Part shown: positions 10,068 to 19,369 of the stretch, in pieces | Position numbering within the stretch: position 1 is the first letter of the stretch | How the letters are laid out: each line of letters starts with the position of its first letter | Source of the DNA: Frigidibacter sp. | GTDB taxonomy: Bacteria > Pseudomonadota > Alphaproteobacteria > Rhodobacterales > Rhodobacteraceae | DNA length: 64,000 bases | Reading direction: 5' to 3' | Assembly (NCBI RefSeq): GCF_030695035.1 | Contig: NZ_JAUYTT010000008.1 | Location: forward strand, 682,001-746,000 | The notes under the pieces: model-generated | Database searches by the model: none | What the model was told of the DNA's origin: nothing | The model's input: the letters and a program-made list of their open reading frames with translations, nothing else | Program-made: the position numbers and the translations under genes

Positions 10068-11180
10068 CTACGCGGTCTCATCGCCGTCCCCCGCCGTGCC
10101 TTTTGGCGCGATGGGCAGCGAAATGCGGAATACGGTCTTGCCGGGGACGGAATCGACGCTGATCCAGCCGCCGTGGTCGGAAATGATCTTCGACACCAGC
10201 GCGAGGCCAAGGCCGGTGCCATTCTCGCGCCCCGACACGAAGGGCTCGAAGATTTCAGAGGCGATGTCGGGCGGGATGCCGGGGCCGTTGTCGATGATCT
10301 CGACCTGCAGCGGCACGGCGCGGCCGGTGCCATCGCGCCGGCGCAGGCGCAGCGACAGGTCATAGAAGGTATGGATGCGGATCACCCCCGGCTTGCCCTT
10401 GGAGGCTTCGGCGGCGTTCTTCAGCAGGTTCAGGAACACCTGCAGCAGCTGGTCGCCATCGCCGAGGGTCGAGGGCAAGGATGGGTCGTAATCCTCGACG
10501 ATCTGCATATGCGCGGCGAACCCGACGAGCGATGAGCGGCGGGCGCGGTCCAGCACGTCATGGATGTTCACCGCGCGCTGTTCGGGCGGGCGCAGGTTGC
10601 CGAACTGCTCCACCTGCTCCAGCAGCTTCACGATGCGGCGGGTTTCCTCGACGATCAGGTCGGTCAGCTCGCGGTCCTCGGCGCTGGCATTCATCGAAAT
10701 CAGCTGCGCCGCGCCGGAAATGCCGGCCAGCGGGTTCTTGATCTCATGCGCCAGCATCTCGGCCATGCCGATCGCCGATTTCGCGGCGGACTTGACGTTT
10801 TGCGCGCGGCCGAGCCGGTCGGCCAGCTCGCGCGGGGCGATGGTCAGCAGCAAGGTGGTGGGATCGTCGTTCAGCGGCGCGACCTGAAGGTTGCACACCA
10901 CCGGCGCCCGTTCCCCGGTGCCGACATCGACATCGTTCAGGAACAGCGCCGACTGGTTGGTGCGGGCGCGGGCAAAGACCTCTTCCAGCGGCGCGTCTAT
11001 GGCCAGCTTGTCCAGCACCGGCTGGCCCTGCATCGAGCGGGTGGAGAGGTTGAGGAACGCCTCCGCCGCCGGGTTGATGGCGATCACCCGGTCCTGCGCA
11101 TCCAGCAGCAGCGCCGGGGTTGGCAACGATGCCCAGATCGAGCCGGGCGCGGGCAGATAGGGGGCGGCGCGCTTCTTCAT
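10068..11180 (-). CDS. ntrB: Nitrogen regulation sensor kinase NtrB
   Basis: MKKRAAPYLPAPGSIWASLPTPALLLDAQDRVIAINPAAEAFL ... LAHEIKNPLAGISGAAQLI ... ATPase domain. ORF track extends to 11750, but the start at 11180 overlaps the dusB stop (ATGA). Confidence 0.95.
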   Translation of the reverse strand: MKKRAAPYLPAPGSIWASLPTPALLLDAQDRVIAINPAAEAFLNLSTRSMQGQPVLDKLAIDAPLEEVFARARTNQSALFLNDVDVGTGERAPVVCNLQVAPLNDDPTTLLLTIAPRELADRLGRAQNVKSAAKSAIGMAEMLAHEIKNPLAGISGAAQLISMNASAEDRELTDLIVEETRRIVKLLEQVEQFGNLRPPEQRAVNIHDVLDRARRSSLVGFAAHMQIVEDYDPSLPSTLGDGDQLLQVFLNLLKNAAEASKGKPGVIRIHTFYDLSLRLRRRDGTGRAVPLQVEIIDNGPGIPPDIASEIFEPFVSGRENGTGLGLALVSKIISDHGGWISVDSVPGKTVFRISLPIAPKGTAGDGDETA

Positions 11181-12205
11181 GCGGCGGCCCTCTCGCTCTC
11201 GGCCTCGGCCAGCGCCTCGCTTGCGGCATCGGTCGCGGCAAACCCGCTGCGGACCAGCGCCAGCACAGCCGCCGGATCGGGCGCCACCATCAATGCGGCG
11301 CGCAAAGAAGACGCGGCGCCGGCGACACCCGCATACCAACCCAGATGCTTGCGCGCGATGCGCAGGCCAAGGTCGCGGCCGTAAAAGCCCAGGATCGCCT
11401 CGTAATGCTCGGCCACCAGATCGGCGCGGGCGGCGCCATAGGGCACCTCGGGCGCCGGGGTGCCGTGCAGGGCATGGGCAATCTCGGCCAGCCGCCAGGG
11501 CGCGCCCTGCGCCCCGCGTCCCACCATAACCCCCGCCGCGCCCGACTGCGCCAGCGCCTGCCGCGCCGAGCCCTCGCCGACGATATCCCCGTTCGCCACC
11601 ACCGGAATGCACACCGCCGCGCGCACCGCCGCAATCGCCGCCCAGTCCGCCCGGCCCTTGTAGAACTGCATCCGCGTGCGCCCGTGGACCACCACCATCC
11701 GCACCCCCGCCGCCTCGGCCCGTTGCGCCAGCTCCGCCGCGTTCAGGCAATCGCTGTCCCAGCCAAGCCGCATCTTCAGCGTCACCGGCACAGATACCGC
11801 GCCCGCCACCGCCTCGATCAGCCGCAGCGCATGGTCGGGCACCCGCATCAGCGCCGAACCAGAGGCGCCGCCCGTCACCTTCTTCGCCGGGCAGCCCATG
11901 TTGATGTCGATGATCTGCGCGCCAAGATCGGCAACCAGCCGCGCCGCCTCGGCCATCGGCCCCGGCTCGCGTCCCGCAAGCTGCACCGAGGTCAGCCCCG
12001 CCGCGTCCAGCCCCAGATCGATTCGCGCCTTCGCCCGCACCGAGGGACGCGCCGTGACCATCTCGCCGCTCGCCACCATTTCCGACACAACCAGCCCGGC
12101 GCCAAAGCGCGCGACCAGCCGCCGGAACGGCAGATCGGTGATGCCAGCCATCGGCGCCAGCAACACTGGCGGGTCGAGCGTGAGGTTTGCCACCTGAATG
12201 GACAA
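11177..12205 (-). CDS. dusB: tRNA-dihydrouridine synthase DusB (NifR3)
   Basis: 342 aa, [34 protein letters not shown]..., INMGCPAKKVTGG; classic nifR3-ntrB-ntrC order. Confidence 0.96.
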   Translation of the reverse strand: MSIQVANLTLDPPVLLAPMAGITDLPFRRLVARFGAGLVVSEMVASGEMVTARPSVRAKARIDLGLDAAGLTSVQLAGREPGPMAEAARLVADLGAQIIDINMGCPAKKVTGGASGSALMRVPDHALRLIEAVAGAVSVPVTLKMRLGWDSDCLNAAELAQRAEAAGVRMVVVHGRTRMQFYKGRADWAAIAAVRAAVCIPVVANGDIVGEGSARQALAQSGAAGVMVGRGAQGAPWRLAEIAHALHGTPAPEVPYGAARADLVAEHYEAILGFYGRDLGLRIARKHLGWYAGVAGAASSLRAALMVAPDPAAVLALVRSGFAATDAASEALAEAESERAAA

Positions 12206-12426
12206 CTGCCTAATCCTTGTGCGGTTGGGTTGGAGCTAATCCCTTGCCCGGGGAATCGCAATCTCTGGCCTGCCCGGGCGCAGCCAAAATTATCGTATGC
12301 CCGTTATTTGGGCAGACATGCCCGGTGCATCGCCATGTGCGGAAGATTAACACATTGCGACACCCCGCCGCGGTGCTTGCCCGGTCTTGGCGGCTCCGTT
12401 ACAGCAGGGCCCCGGAGGACCGCAAC

Positions 12427-13566
12427 ATGACAACCGCGGCAATCATCGTGGCAGCAGGGCGCGGCAGCCGCGCCGGCGGGCCGGAACCCAAGCAGTGGCA
12501 GGCGCTTGGCAGCGTGCCCGTGCTGCGCCACACGCTGGACGCCTTCGCCCACATCGGCCGCACGGTGCTGGTGCTGCACCCGGACGACATGGCCCGCGGC
12601 ATTGCCGAATTCGGCGGCGAAGTGACGCTCATCGCCGGCGGCGCCACCCGCACCGCCAGCGTCCGCGCCGCGCTGGAGCTGCTCGAGGGGTCAGGCGTGA
12701 CCCGCGTGCTGATCCAGGACGGCGCCCGCCCGCTGACCAGCCCGGCCCTGATCGCCCGCGTGCTGGCGGCGCTGGAGCATGCTCCGGGCGCCGCGCCCGC
12801 CCTGCCGGTAACGGACGCGCTCTGGACCGGCGCCGAGGGCCGCGTCACCGGCAGCCGCGACCGCGAGGGCCTCTACCGCGCGCAAACCCCGCAGGGCTTC
12901 GACCTCGCCGCCATCCTCGCCGCGCATCGCTCTGGCCCGGCGGAGGCGCCCGACGATGTCGCCATCGCCCGCGCCGCCGGCCTTGACGTGACCATCGTCG
13001 AGGGCGAGGAGGAGAACATCAAGATCACCTTCCCCGGCGATTTCGCCCGGGCCGAGGCGATCCTGCACCGCCGGAAGGGAGCGCCCGCGATGGACGTAAG
13101 ACTGGGCAACGGCTTTGACGTCCACGCCTTCTGCGAGGGCGACCACGTCACCCTCTGCGGGGTCAAAGTCCCGCATGGACGCGGCCTTCTGGGCCATTCC
13201 GATGCCGATGTCGGCATGCACGCCCTGACCGACGCGATCTATGGCGCGCTGGCGGCAGGCGATATCGGCCGGCATTTCCCGCCCACCGATCCGCAATGGA
13301 AGGGCGCGGCCAGCGAGATCTTCCTCGCCCATGCCGCCGCCTTGGCCCGGACCCGCGGCTACACCATCGCCAATGTCGATGTGACGCTGATCTGCGAGCG
13401 GCCCAAGGTGGGCCCCCATGCCGCAGCGATGTGCGCGGAACTGGCGCGCATCCTGGGGATTGCTGTGGACCGGGTATCGGTGAAGGCCACAACCTCCGAG
13501 CGCCTCGGCTTCACCGGCCGCGAGGAAGGCATCGCCGCCATTGCCACTGCGACCCTAGTCGCCTGA
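12427..13566 (+). CDS. ispDF: Bifunctional IspD/IspF (MEP cytidylyltransferase / MECDP synthase)
   Basis: [28 protein letters not shown]... fused to [67 protein letters not shown]. Confidence 0.97.
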   Translation: MTTAAIIVAAGRGSRAGGPEPKQWQALGSVPVLRHTLDAFAHIGRTVLVLHPDDMARGIAEFGGEVTLIAGGATRTASVRAALELLEGSGVTRVLIQDGARPLTSPALIARVLAALEHAPGAAPALPVTDALWTGAEGRVTGSRDREGLYRAQTPQGFDLAAILAAHRSGPAEAPDDVAIARAAGLDVTIVEGEEENIKITFPGDFARAEAILHRRKGAPAMDVRLGNGFDVHAFCEGDHVTLCGVKVPHGRGLLGHSDADVGMHALTDAIYGALAAGDIGRHFPPTDPQWKGAASEIFLAHAAALARTRGYTIANVDVTLICERPKVGPHAAAMCAELARILGIAVDRVSVKATTSERLGFTGREEGIAAIATATLVA

Positions 13567-13601
13567 CCCAACGCGACGCTCGTCGCCTGAAAGGATTTCA
13601 G

Positions 13602-14165
13602 ATGGAACGCGAGACGCTGGAAGAGCGGCTGGACCCGAACCCGCCGAAGAAGCTGCGCCGCGGGCCCTGGACCCCGCAGCTGCTGGTGGCGACCGTGGGC
13701 GGCATCGGCTACCTGCGCCCCGCCTCGGGCACCTGGGCCTCGGCCGCCGCCATCGGCGCGGGGCTGGTCCTGCACGGGATCGGCCATGTCTGGCTGCTGC
13801 TGGCGGCGACGCTGCTGGCCACGGCCGCGGGCTTCTGGGCCTGCGGGCGGGTGCTGGAGGACCGGCCGGGCGAGGATCCGTCCGAGGTGGTGATCGACGA
13901 GGTGGCGGGGCAATGGCTGGCGCTGCTGTTCCCCTCGGCCGGGTTCTGGCTGATGGGGCTGGACAGCTGGCACTTCCCCTATCCCGGCTGGGTCGCCGCC
14001 TTCGTGTTCTTCCGCCTGTTCGACATCTGGAAGCCCTGGATCATCGGCCGCGCCGACCGCCGCGCCGACGGGCCGGGGATCATGCTCGACGACCTTTTCG
14101 CCGGGCTCTTCGCCGGGGTGGCGACGATGATCGCCGCCGGCATCGCGCATGGGGTGTTCATGTGA
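13602..14165 (+). CDS. pgpA: Phosphatidylglycerophosphatase A
   Basis: [50 protein letters not shown]...[14 protein letters not shown]; PgpA signature. Confidence 0.92.
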   Translation: MERETLEERLDPNPPKKLRRGPWTPQLLVATVGGIGYLRPASGTWASAAAIGAGLVLHGIGHVWLLLAATLLATAAGFWACGRVLEDRPGEDPSEVVIDEVAGQWLALLFPSAGFWLMGLDSWHFPYPGWVAAFVFFRLFDIWKPWIIGRADRRADGPGIMLDDLFAGLFAGVATMIAAGIAHGVFM

Positions 14166-14647
14166 CCCGCGCTGCCGAACTCCTCGCCGCCGACCTGCTT
14201 ACGGTCGCCCGCGCCGCCGGCCTGACCATCGCCACCGCCGAAAGCTGCACCGGCGGCCTGATCTCGGGCGCGATCACCGAAGTGGCGGGCTCGTCGGAGG
14301 TCTTTGATCGCGGCTTCGTCACCTATTCCAACGCCGCCAAGCAGGAGATGCTCGGCGTGCGCGCCGAGACGCTGGCCGAGCATGGCGCGGTCAGCGAGGC
14401 GGTGGCGCTGGAAATGGCGGTGGGCGCGCTGATCGGCTCAGGGGCGGACCTCGCCGTCTCCGTCACCGGCATCGCGGGCCCCGGCGGGTCAGAGCACAAG
14501 CCCGAAGGCCGCGTCTGCTTCGGCCTCGCCCGCCGCGGAGGCGACACGCATGTGGAAACGGTGGAGTTCAGCGCCCTCGGCCGCAGCGCGGTGCGGGCGG
14601 CGACGGTCGATCATGCCCTGGACCTGCTGATCGGGGCGGCAAGGTAA
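14162..14647 (+). CDS. pncC: CinA C-terminal-type nicotinamide-nucleotide amidohydrolase (PncC)
   Basis: GTG start overlapping pgpA stop; [46 protein letters not shown]...[11 protein letters not shown]. Confidence 0.92.
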   Translation: MTRAAELLAADLLTVARAAGLTIATAESCTGGLISGAITEVAGSSEVFDRGFVTYSNAAKQEMLGVRAETLAEHGAVSEAVALEMAVGALIGSGADLAVSVTGIAGPGGSEHKPEGRVCFGLARRGGDTHVETVEFSALGRSAVRAATVDHALDLLIGAAR

Positions 14648-14653
14648 GAAGAA

Positions 14654-14805
14654 GGGGGGCGCTGCCCCCCGTCCTTCGGACCCCCCCCCGGGATATTTGG
14701 ACCAGAACGAATACAAGAGGTTCGACCCCTTCCAGCTTCGTTTTGGTCCAAATATCCTCGGGGGTGAATTTGCCGCAGGCAAAGAGGGGGCAGAAGGCCC
14801 CCTTC
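14654..14805. repeat. Composite inverted-repeat element, copy 1
   Basis: GGGGGGCGCTGCCCCCC hairpin, then near-perfect 21-bp palindrome GGATATTTGGACCAGAACGAA ... TTCGTTTTGGTCCAAATATCC, then GGGGGCAGAAGGCCCCC hairpin. Confidence 0.8.
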
Positions 14806-14810
14806 CTGCT

Positions 14811-15770
14811 TCAGGCCCCCGCGCCCAGCTTCTCCAGCCGGGCCGCGCGCATCCGCGCGAAATCATCGCCCGCGTGATAGGACGAGCGCGTCAGCGGCGT
14901 CGCCGAGACCATCAGGAAGCCCTTGCCATAGGCGGCTTTCTCATAGGCGGCGAATTCTTCCGGCGGCACGAAGCGGTCGACCCGGTGGTGCTTGGGGGTG
15001 GGCTGCAGATACTGGCCGATGGTCAGGAAATCCACATCGGCGGCGCGCATGTCATCCATCACCTGCCGCACTGCCGGACCCTCTTCCCCCAGACCGACCA
15101 TGATGCCGGATTTGGTGAACATCGTCGGATCCAGCTCCTTCACCCGCTGCAGCAGCCGCAGCGAGTGGAAATAGCGCGCGCCGGGGCGCACTTCGGGGTA
15201 GAGGCCGGGCACGGTTTCAAGGTTGTGGTTGAAGACATCGGGGCGCGCCGCCACCACGGTCTCCAGCGCCGAGGGGGCGCATTTCAGGAAGTCAGGCACC
15301 AGCACTTCGATGGTCGTCCCGGGCGCGCGGTGGCGCACGGCGCGGATGGTCTGGGCGAAGTGATCGGCGCCGCCATCCTCCAGATCGTCACGGTCGACCG
15401 AGGTGATGACCACATGGTTCAGCCCCAACGTGGCGACGGCATGGGCGACCCGCCCCGGCTCGAACGCATCGAGGGTCTGCGGCTTGCCGGTGGCGACGTT
15501 GCAGAAGGTGCAGCCGCGGGTGCAGATCTCGCCCATGATCATCATGGTGGCGTGGCCCTGGCTCCAGCACTCGCCGACATTCGGGCAGCCGGCCTCCTCG
15601 CAGACCGTGACCAGCCGGTTCGCCTTCAGGATGTCGCGGGTGTCCTTGTAGCCTTGCGAGGTCGGCGCCTTGACGCGGATCCAGGACGGCTTCTTGGGCT
15701 GCTCCTGATCGGGGCGATGCGCCTTTTCAGGGTGGCGCTGGTCGGGGATGGTCAGATCGCGGGGGGACAT
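14811..15770 (-). CDS. lipA: Lipoyl synthase
   Basis: [48 protein letters not shown]...[13 protein letters not shown]...[15 protein letters not shown] radical-SAM signature. Confidence 0.97.
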   Translation of the reverse strand: MSPRDLTIPDQRHPEKAHRPDQEQPKKPSWIRVKAPTSQGYKDTRDILKANRLVTVCEEAGCPNVGECWSQGHATMMIMGEICTRGCTFCNVATGKPQTLDAFEPGRVAHAVATLGLNHVVITSVDRDDLEDGGADHFAQTIRAVRHRAPGTTIEVLVPDFLKCAPSALETVVAARPDVFNHNLETVPGLYPEVRPGARYFHSLRLLQRVKELDPTMFTKSGIMVGLGEEGPAVRQVMDDMRAADVDFLTIGQYLQPTPKHHRVDRFVPPEEFAAYEKAAYGKGFLMVSATPLTRSSYHAGDDFARMRAARLEKLGAGA

Positions 15771-15781
15771 GGGCTTTCTCC

Positions 15782-15797
15782 TGCCGTTGCAACGGCA
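15782..15797. promoter_or_regulatory. 16-bp perfect palindrome upstream of lipA, candidate operator
   Basis: TGCCGTTGCAACGGCA, 12 nt upstream of the lipA start codon. Confidence 0.4.
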
Positions 15798-15974
15798 ATA
15801 GCAAATCGCAACGCGAATGGCAAAGCCGCTGCGGGGTCTGCAGGGCGGCCATGCGCCGCGCATCTTGCTGCCAGCGCATTGCGGCAACGCAGCATCGGGG
15901 TTACATTGATTCTAAGGGGAGGATTGCGGCGCCAGCCGGCGCCTGCACCATCACATGCAAACAGGAGAGACCCG

Positions 15975-16523
15975 ATGCAACCCGGAGCCAAGCTTCCCGA
16001 TGTCACCTTCCGCACCCGCGTGCGCGACGAGTCAATCGGCGGCGCCAATCCCTATCGCTGGGAAGAGCTGACCACGGCCGACTATTTCGGCGGCAAACGC
16101 GCGGTGCTGTTTGCCCTGCCGGGCGCCTTTACCCCCACCTGCTCGACCTTCCAACTGCCGGGCTTCGAGAAGGGCTTTGCCGATTTCCAGGCGCAGGGGA
16201 TCGATGCGATCTATTGCCTGTCGGTGAACGATGCCTTCGTGATGAACCAATGGGCCAAGGCCCAGGGCCTCGCCAATGTGCAGGTGATCCCGGACGGTTC
16301 GGGCGAGTTCACCCGCCGCGTGGGGATGCTGGTGCGCAAGGACAACCTCGGCTTCGGGCTGCGCAGCTGGCGTTATGCCGCGGTGATCAACGATGGCCGG
16401 GTCGAGGCATGGTTCGAGGAACCGGGCCTGTGCGATAACCACGGCGAGGATCCTTACGGCGTGTCGAGCCCGGAGTCGGTGCTGACCTGGCTGCGGGATG
16501 CGGCGCAAGAGCGGGCGGCGTAA
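15975..16523 (+). CDS. Peroxiredoxin (Prx5/AhpC-TSA family)
   Basis: MQPGAKLPDVTFRTRVRD...FALPGAFTPTCSTFQLPGFEKGF; Prx5 PGAFTPTCS motif. Confidence 0.95.
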   Translation: MQPGAKLPDVTFRTRVRDESIGGANPYRWEELTTADYFGGKRAVLFALPGAFTPTCSTFQLPGFEKGFADFQAQGIDAIYCLSVNDAFVMNQWAKAQGLANVQVIPDGSGEFTRRVGMLVRKDNLGFGLRSWRYAAVINDGRVEAWFEEPGLCDNHGEDPYGVSSPESVLTWLRDAAQERAA

Positions 16524-16570
16524 GGGGTTCCGCCGAGGGGACACAAACACCGTTGCTGCTCACGTCGATT

Positions 16571-16697
16571 TGGCGAAGGCCATCGCCTTCGCCACGCGGT
16601 GCCGTCTCCACTGTTACCGGACGGGCCCCCAAAGGGCCCGGCCAGCGCCCGCCCCGCCCCTGGCGGGCGCTTCTCGCCCGCCAGGTCGGGCGCTGGC
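16571..16697. repeat. Cluster of strong nested inverted repeats between convergent genes
   Basis: TGGCGAAGGC-CATC-GCCTTCGCCA (16571-16594); CGGGCCC/GGGCCCG (16622-16640); nested GCCAGCGCCCG ... CGGGCGCTGGC (16641-16697) around CCTGGCGGGCG-CTTCT-CGCCCGCCAGG (16659-16685). Confidence 0.85.
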
Positions 16698-16796
16698 CTC
16701 CCCCGGTCTTGTGTTGCCGATGGCTCCGGGTGCATCCGTCTCGCACGGGCGGGGCGAGGCAGTGCCTCGCCTCTTTCCGCCTGAACTGAGCGCCCC

Positions 16797-17759
16797 TCAC
16801 ACCCGCGGCACCAGCCGCTGCGCCTCCGCCAGCAGCCCCGCCCCGGCCCCCGCCAGCAGCCGCGCCAGCGCCGGCACCCAGGGCTCCTCGCCAATCGCGG
16901 CGCGGCGCACCAGCCGCACCTGCCGCGACGGTTCCGGCACGGCGAAGCGCATCAGCGCCATCTGCGGCGCGGCGGCGGATTCGGCCCGCGCCGCCGCCTC
17001 CGGCACGAAGGTCAGCCCCATCCCCGCCGCCACCAGCCCGCAGAGCGTGGCCAGTGACGAGGCCCCCAGGTCGATTCGCGCCCTTCCTGAGCCCGGGCCG
17101 CCCCCCATTCGCCGCCGGTCCAGCGCGCAGACCTCCAGCGCCTGATCGGCGAGGCAGTGCCCTTCATCCAGCAGCAGCAGCTGGTCTGGGTCGAGCGAGA
17201 CCGGCCGCAGCGCCTCGGCCTGCCCGGCCAGTGCCGCCAGCCTAGCGGCGGTGCCGGCGAGCAGGAAGCGGTCCTCGAACAGCGGCAGGTCGATCATCCC
17301 CGGCCCGGGATCGGTGGCGATCACCGCCGCATCCAGCGTGCCATCCGACAGTTCGCGCAGCAGCGTTTCGGTTTCCGCCTCGCGCAGCCGCAGGTCCTGC
17401 GGCATGTCCACCGCACCACGCAGGGCGGCCAGCGCCGGCGGCACCAGATAGGGCGCCAGCGTCGGGATCACCCCCAGCGTCACCACCCCGCCAAGCGCGC
17501 CGCGCCGGGCGGCCGATTCCATCTCGCGCACTTCCGCCAGAATCCGCCCGGCCCGCGCCAGCACCTCATGCCCCGCCCGCGTCAGCCGTACCCCGCGCGG
17601 CAGCCGGTCCACCAGTGTCAGGCCAAGCGCACCCTCCAGCTCACGGATCTGCATCGACAGCGCCGGTTGCGTCACATGCACCCGCGCCGCAGCCCGGCCG
17701 AAATGCGCCTCTTCGGCAAGGGCGGTCAGGTAGCTGAGTTGGCGGAGGGTGACTGGCAT
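16797..17759 (-). CDS. oxyR: LysR-family peroxide-responsive regulator OxyR
   Basis: [52 protein letters not shown]...; divergent to katA. Confidence 0.88.
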   Translation of the reverse strand: MPVTLRQLSYLTALAEEAHFGRAAARVHVTQPALSMQIRELEGALGLTLVDRLPRGVRLTRAGHEVLARAGRILAEVREMESAARRGALGGVVTLGVIPTLAPYLVPPALAALRGAVDMPQDLRLREAETETLLRELSDGTLDAAVIATDPGPGMIDLPLFEDRFLLAGTAARLAALAGQAEALRPVSLDPDQLLLLDEGHCLADQALEVCALDRRRMGGGPGSGRARIDLGASSLATLCGLVAAGMGLTFVPEAAARAESAAAPQMALMRFAVPEPSRQVRLVRRAAIGEEPWVPALARLLAGAGAGLLAEAQRLVPRV

Positions 17760-17860
17760 CAGATATCCTTATCAGAAACCCAAGAAAATGCAATTTCCCA
17801 TTATCCCGCCCGGCCCGCATAGTTCGCTCAACCGAAAAGCCAAGGGAGAGGATAACACCC

Positions 17861-19327
17861 ATGACCCAGCGACTGACGACCACCGCCGGCGCCCCCGTCG
17901 CCAACAACCAGAACAGCGAGACCGCAGGCCCGCGCGGCCCGGTGCTGATGCAGGACTACCAGCTGCTGGAGAAGCTGGCCCACCAGAACCGCGAGCGCAT
18001 TCCGGAGCGGGTCGTGCACGCCAAGGGCTGGGGCGCCTTCGGCACCTTCACCGTCACCCATGACATCACCCGCTTCACCCGCGCCGCGATCTTCGGCGAG
18101 GTCGGCAAGCAGACCGAGATGCTGGCCCGCTTCTCCACCGTCGCAGGCGAGGCCGGGGCTGCCGACCACGAACGCGACGTGCGCGGCTTTGCCCTCAAGT
18201 TCTACACGGAGGAAGGCAACTGGGACCTCGTCGGCAACAACACCCCGGTGTTCTTCGTCCGCGACCCGCTGAAATTCCCCGACTTCATCCACACCCAGAA
18301 ACGCCATCCGCGCACCAACCTGCGCAGCCCCACCGCGATGTGGGATTTCTGGAGCCTGGTGCCGGAATCGCTGCATCAGGTCAGCATCCTGATGTCGGAC
18401 CGCGGCCTGCCCATCGATCCCATGCACATGAACGGCTATGGCAGCCACACCTATTCCTTCTGGAACCGGGATGGCGAGCGCTTCTGGGTGAAGTTCCACT
18501 TCAAGACCCAGCAGGGCATCAAGACCCTGTCCAACGAAGAGGGCGCGGCCATCATCGGCCAGACCCGCGAGGGCTATCAGGAGGCCCTCTTCGGCGGCAT
18601 CGAGGCGGGCAATTTCCCGCGCTGGACGCTGTTCGTGCAGGTGATGCCCGAGGCGGAGGCCGAAACCACCGCCTATGACCCGTTCGACCTCACCAAGGTC
18701 TGGCCGCATTCGGACTATCCGCTGATCGAGGTCGGCGTGATGGAGCTGAACCGCAACGCCGACAACTACTTCGCCGAGATCGAACAGGCCGCCTTCAGCC
18801 CGTCGAACAAGGTGCCGGGCATCGGCTACAGCCCCGACAAGATGCTGCAGGCGCGCGTCTTCAGCTATGCCGATGCGCATCGCTACCGCCTTGGCACGCA
18901 TTACGAGGCGCTGCCGGTGAACCAGCCCAAATGCCCGGTCCACCACTACCACGCCGCCGGCAACATGAACTTCATCGGCCTGCGCAGCGGCGCGGGGGAT
19001 GCGTTCTACGAGCCCAACAGTGTCGGCGGTGCCATCGAGGACCCGACTTTCGCCGAACCGCCGCTGAAGCTGTCGGGCATGGCCACACGTCAGGCGCATG
19101 AGCAGCAGATCGACGATTACACCCAGCCCCGCGCCCTGCATGACGAGGTGCTGAGCGAGGCAGAGCGCGGCCGGCTCTACGCCAATATCGCCGGCTCGAT
19201 GGACGGGGTGCCCGCCGGGATCATCGAACGCGCGCTGATGCATTTCGAGCGGATCTCGCCGGCTTATGCGGCAGGCATCCGCGCCGCGCTGGCCGCCCGC
19301 GGCAGCATGGCAGCCGCCGCCGAGTGA
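17861..19327 (+). CDS. katA: Catalase (monofunctional heme catalase)
   Basis: 488 aa [65 protein letters not shown]...; canonical clade 3-type catalase. Confidence 0.97.
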   Translation: MTQRLTTTAGAPVANNQNSETAGPRGPVLMQDYQLLEKLAHQNRERIPERVVHAKGWGAFGTFTVTHDITRFTRAAIFGEVGKQTEMLARFSTVAGEAGAADHERDVRGFALKFYTEEGNWDLVGNNTPVFFVRDPLKFPDFIHTQKRHPRTNLRSPTAMWDFWSLVPESLHQVSILMSDRGLPIDPMHMNGYGSHTYSFWNRDGERFWVKFHFKTQQGIKTLSNEEGAAIIGQTREGYQEALFGGIEAGNFPRWTLFVQVMPEAEAETTAYDPFDLTKVWPHSDYPLIEVGVMELNRNADNYFAEIEQAAFSPSNKVPGIGYSPDKMLQARVFSYADAHRYRLGTHYEALPVNQPKCPVHHYHAAGNMNFIGLRSGAGDAFYEPNSVGGAIEDPTFAEPPLKLSGMATRQAHEQQIDDYTQPRALHDEVLSEAERGRLYANIAGSMDGVPAGIIERALMHFERISPAYAAGIRAALAARGSMAAAAE

Positions 19328-19335
19328 AGACCCCT

Positions 19336-19360
19336 GCCCGCCCGGCGACCCCGGGCGGGC
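19336..19360 (+). terminator. Hairpin downstream of katA
   Basis: GCCCGCCCGG-CGACC-CCGGGCGGGC just after the katA stop; weak U tract. Confidence 0.5.
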
Positions 19361-19369
19361 AATCCAAAG

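Noticed and set aside
4993-10162. Large plus-strand ORFs (4993-6420, 6729-8585, 8507-10162)
   Set aside because: Antisense to ntrX, ntrY and ntrC, respectively; GC-skew artefacts.
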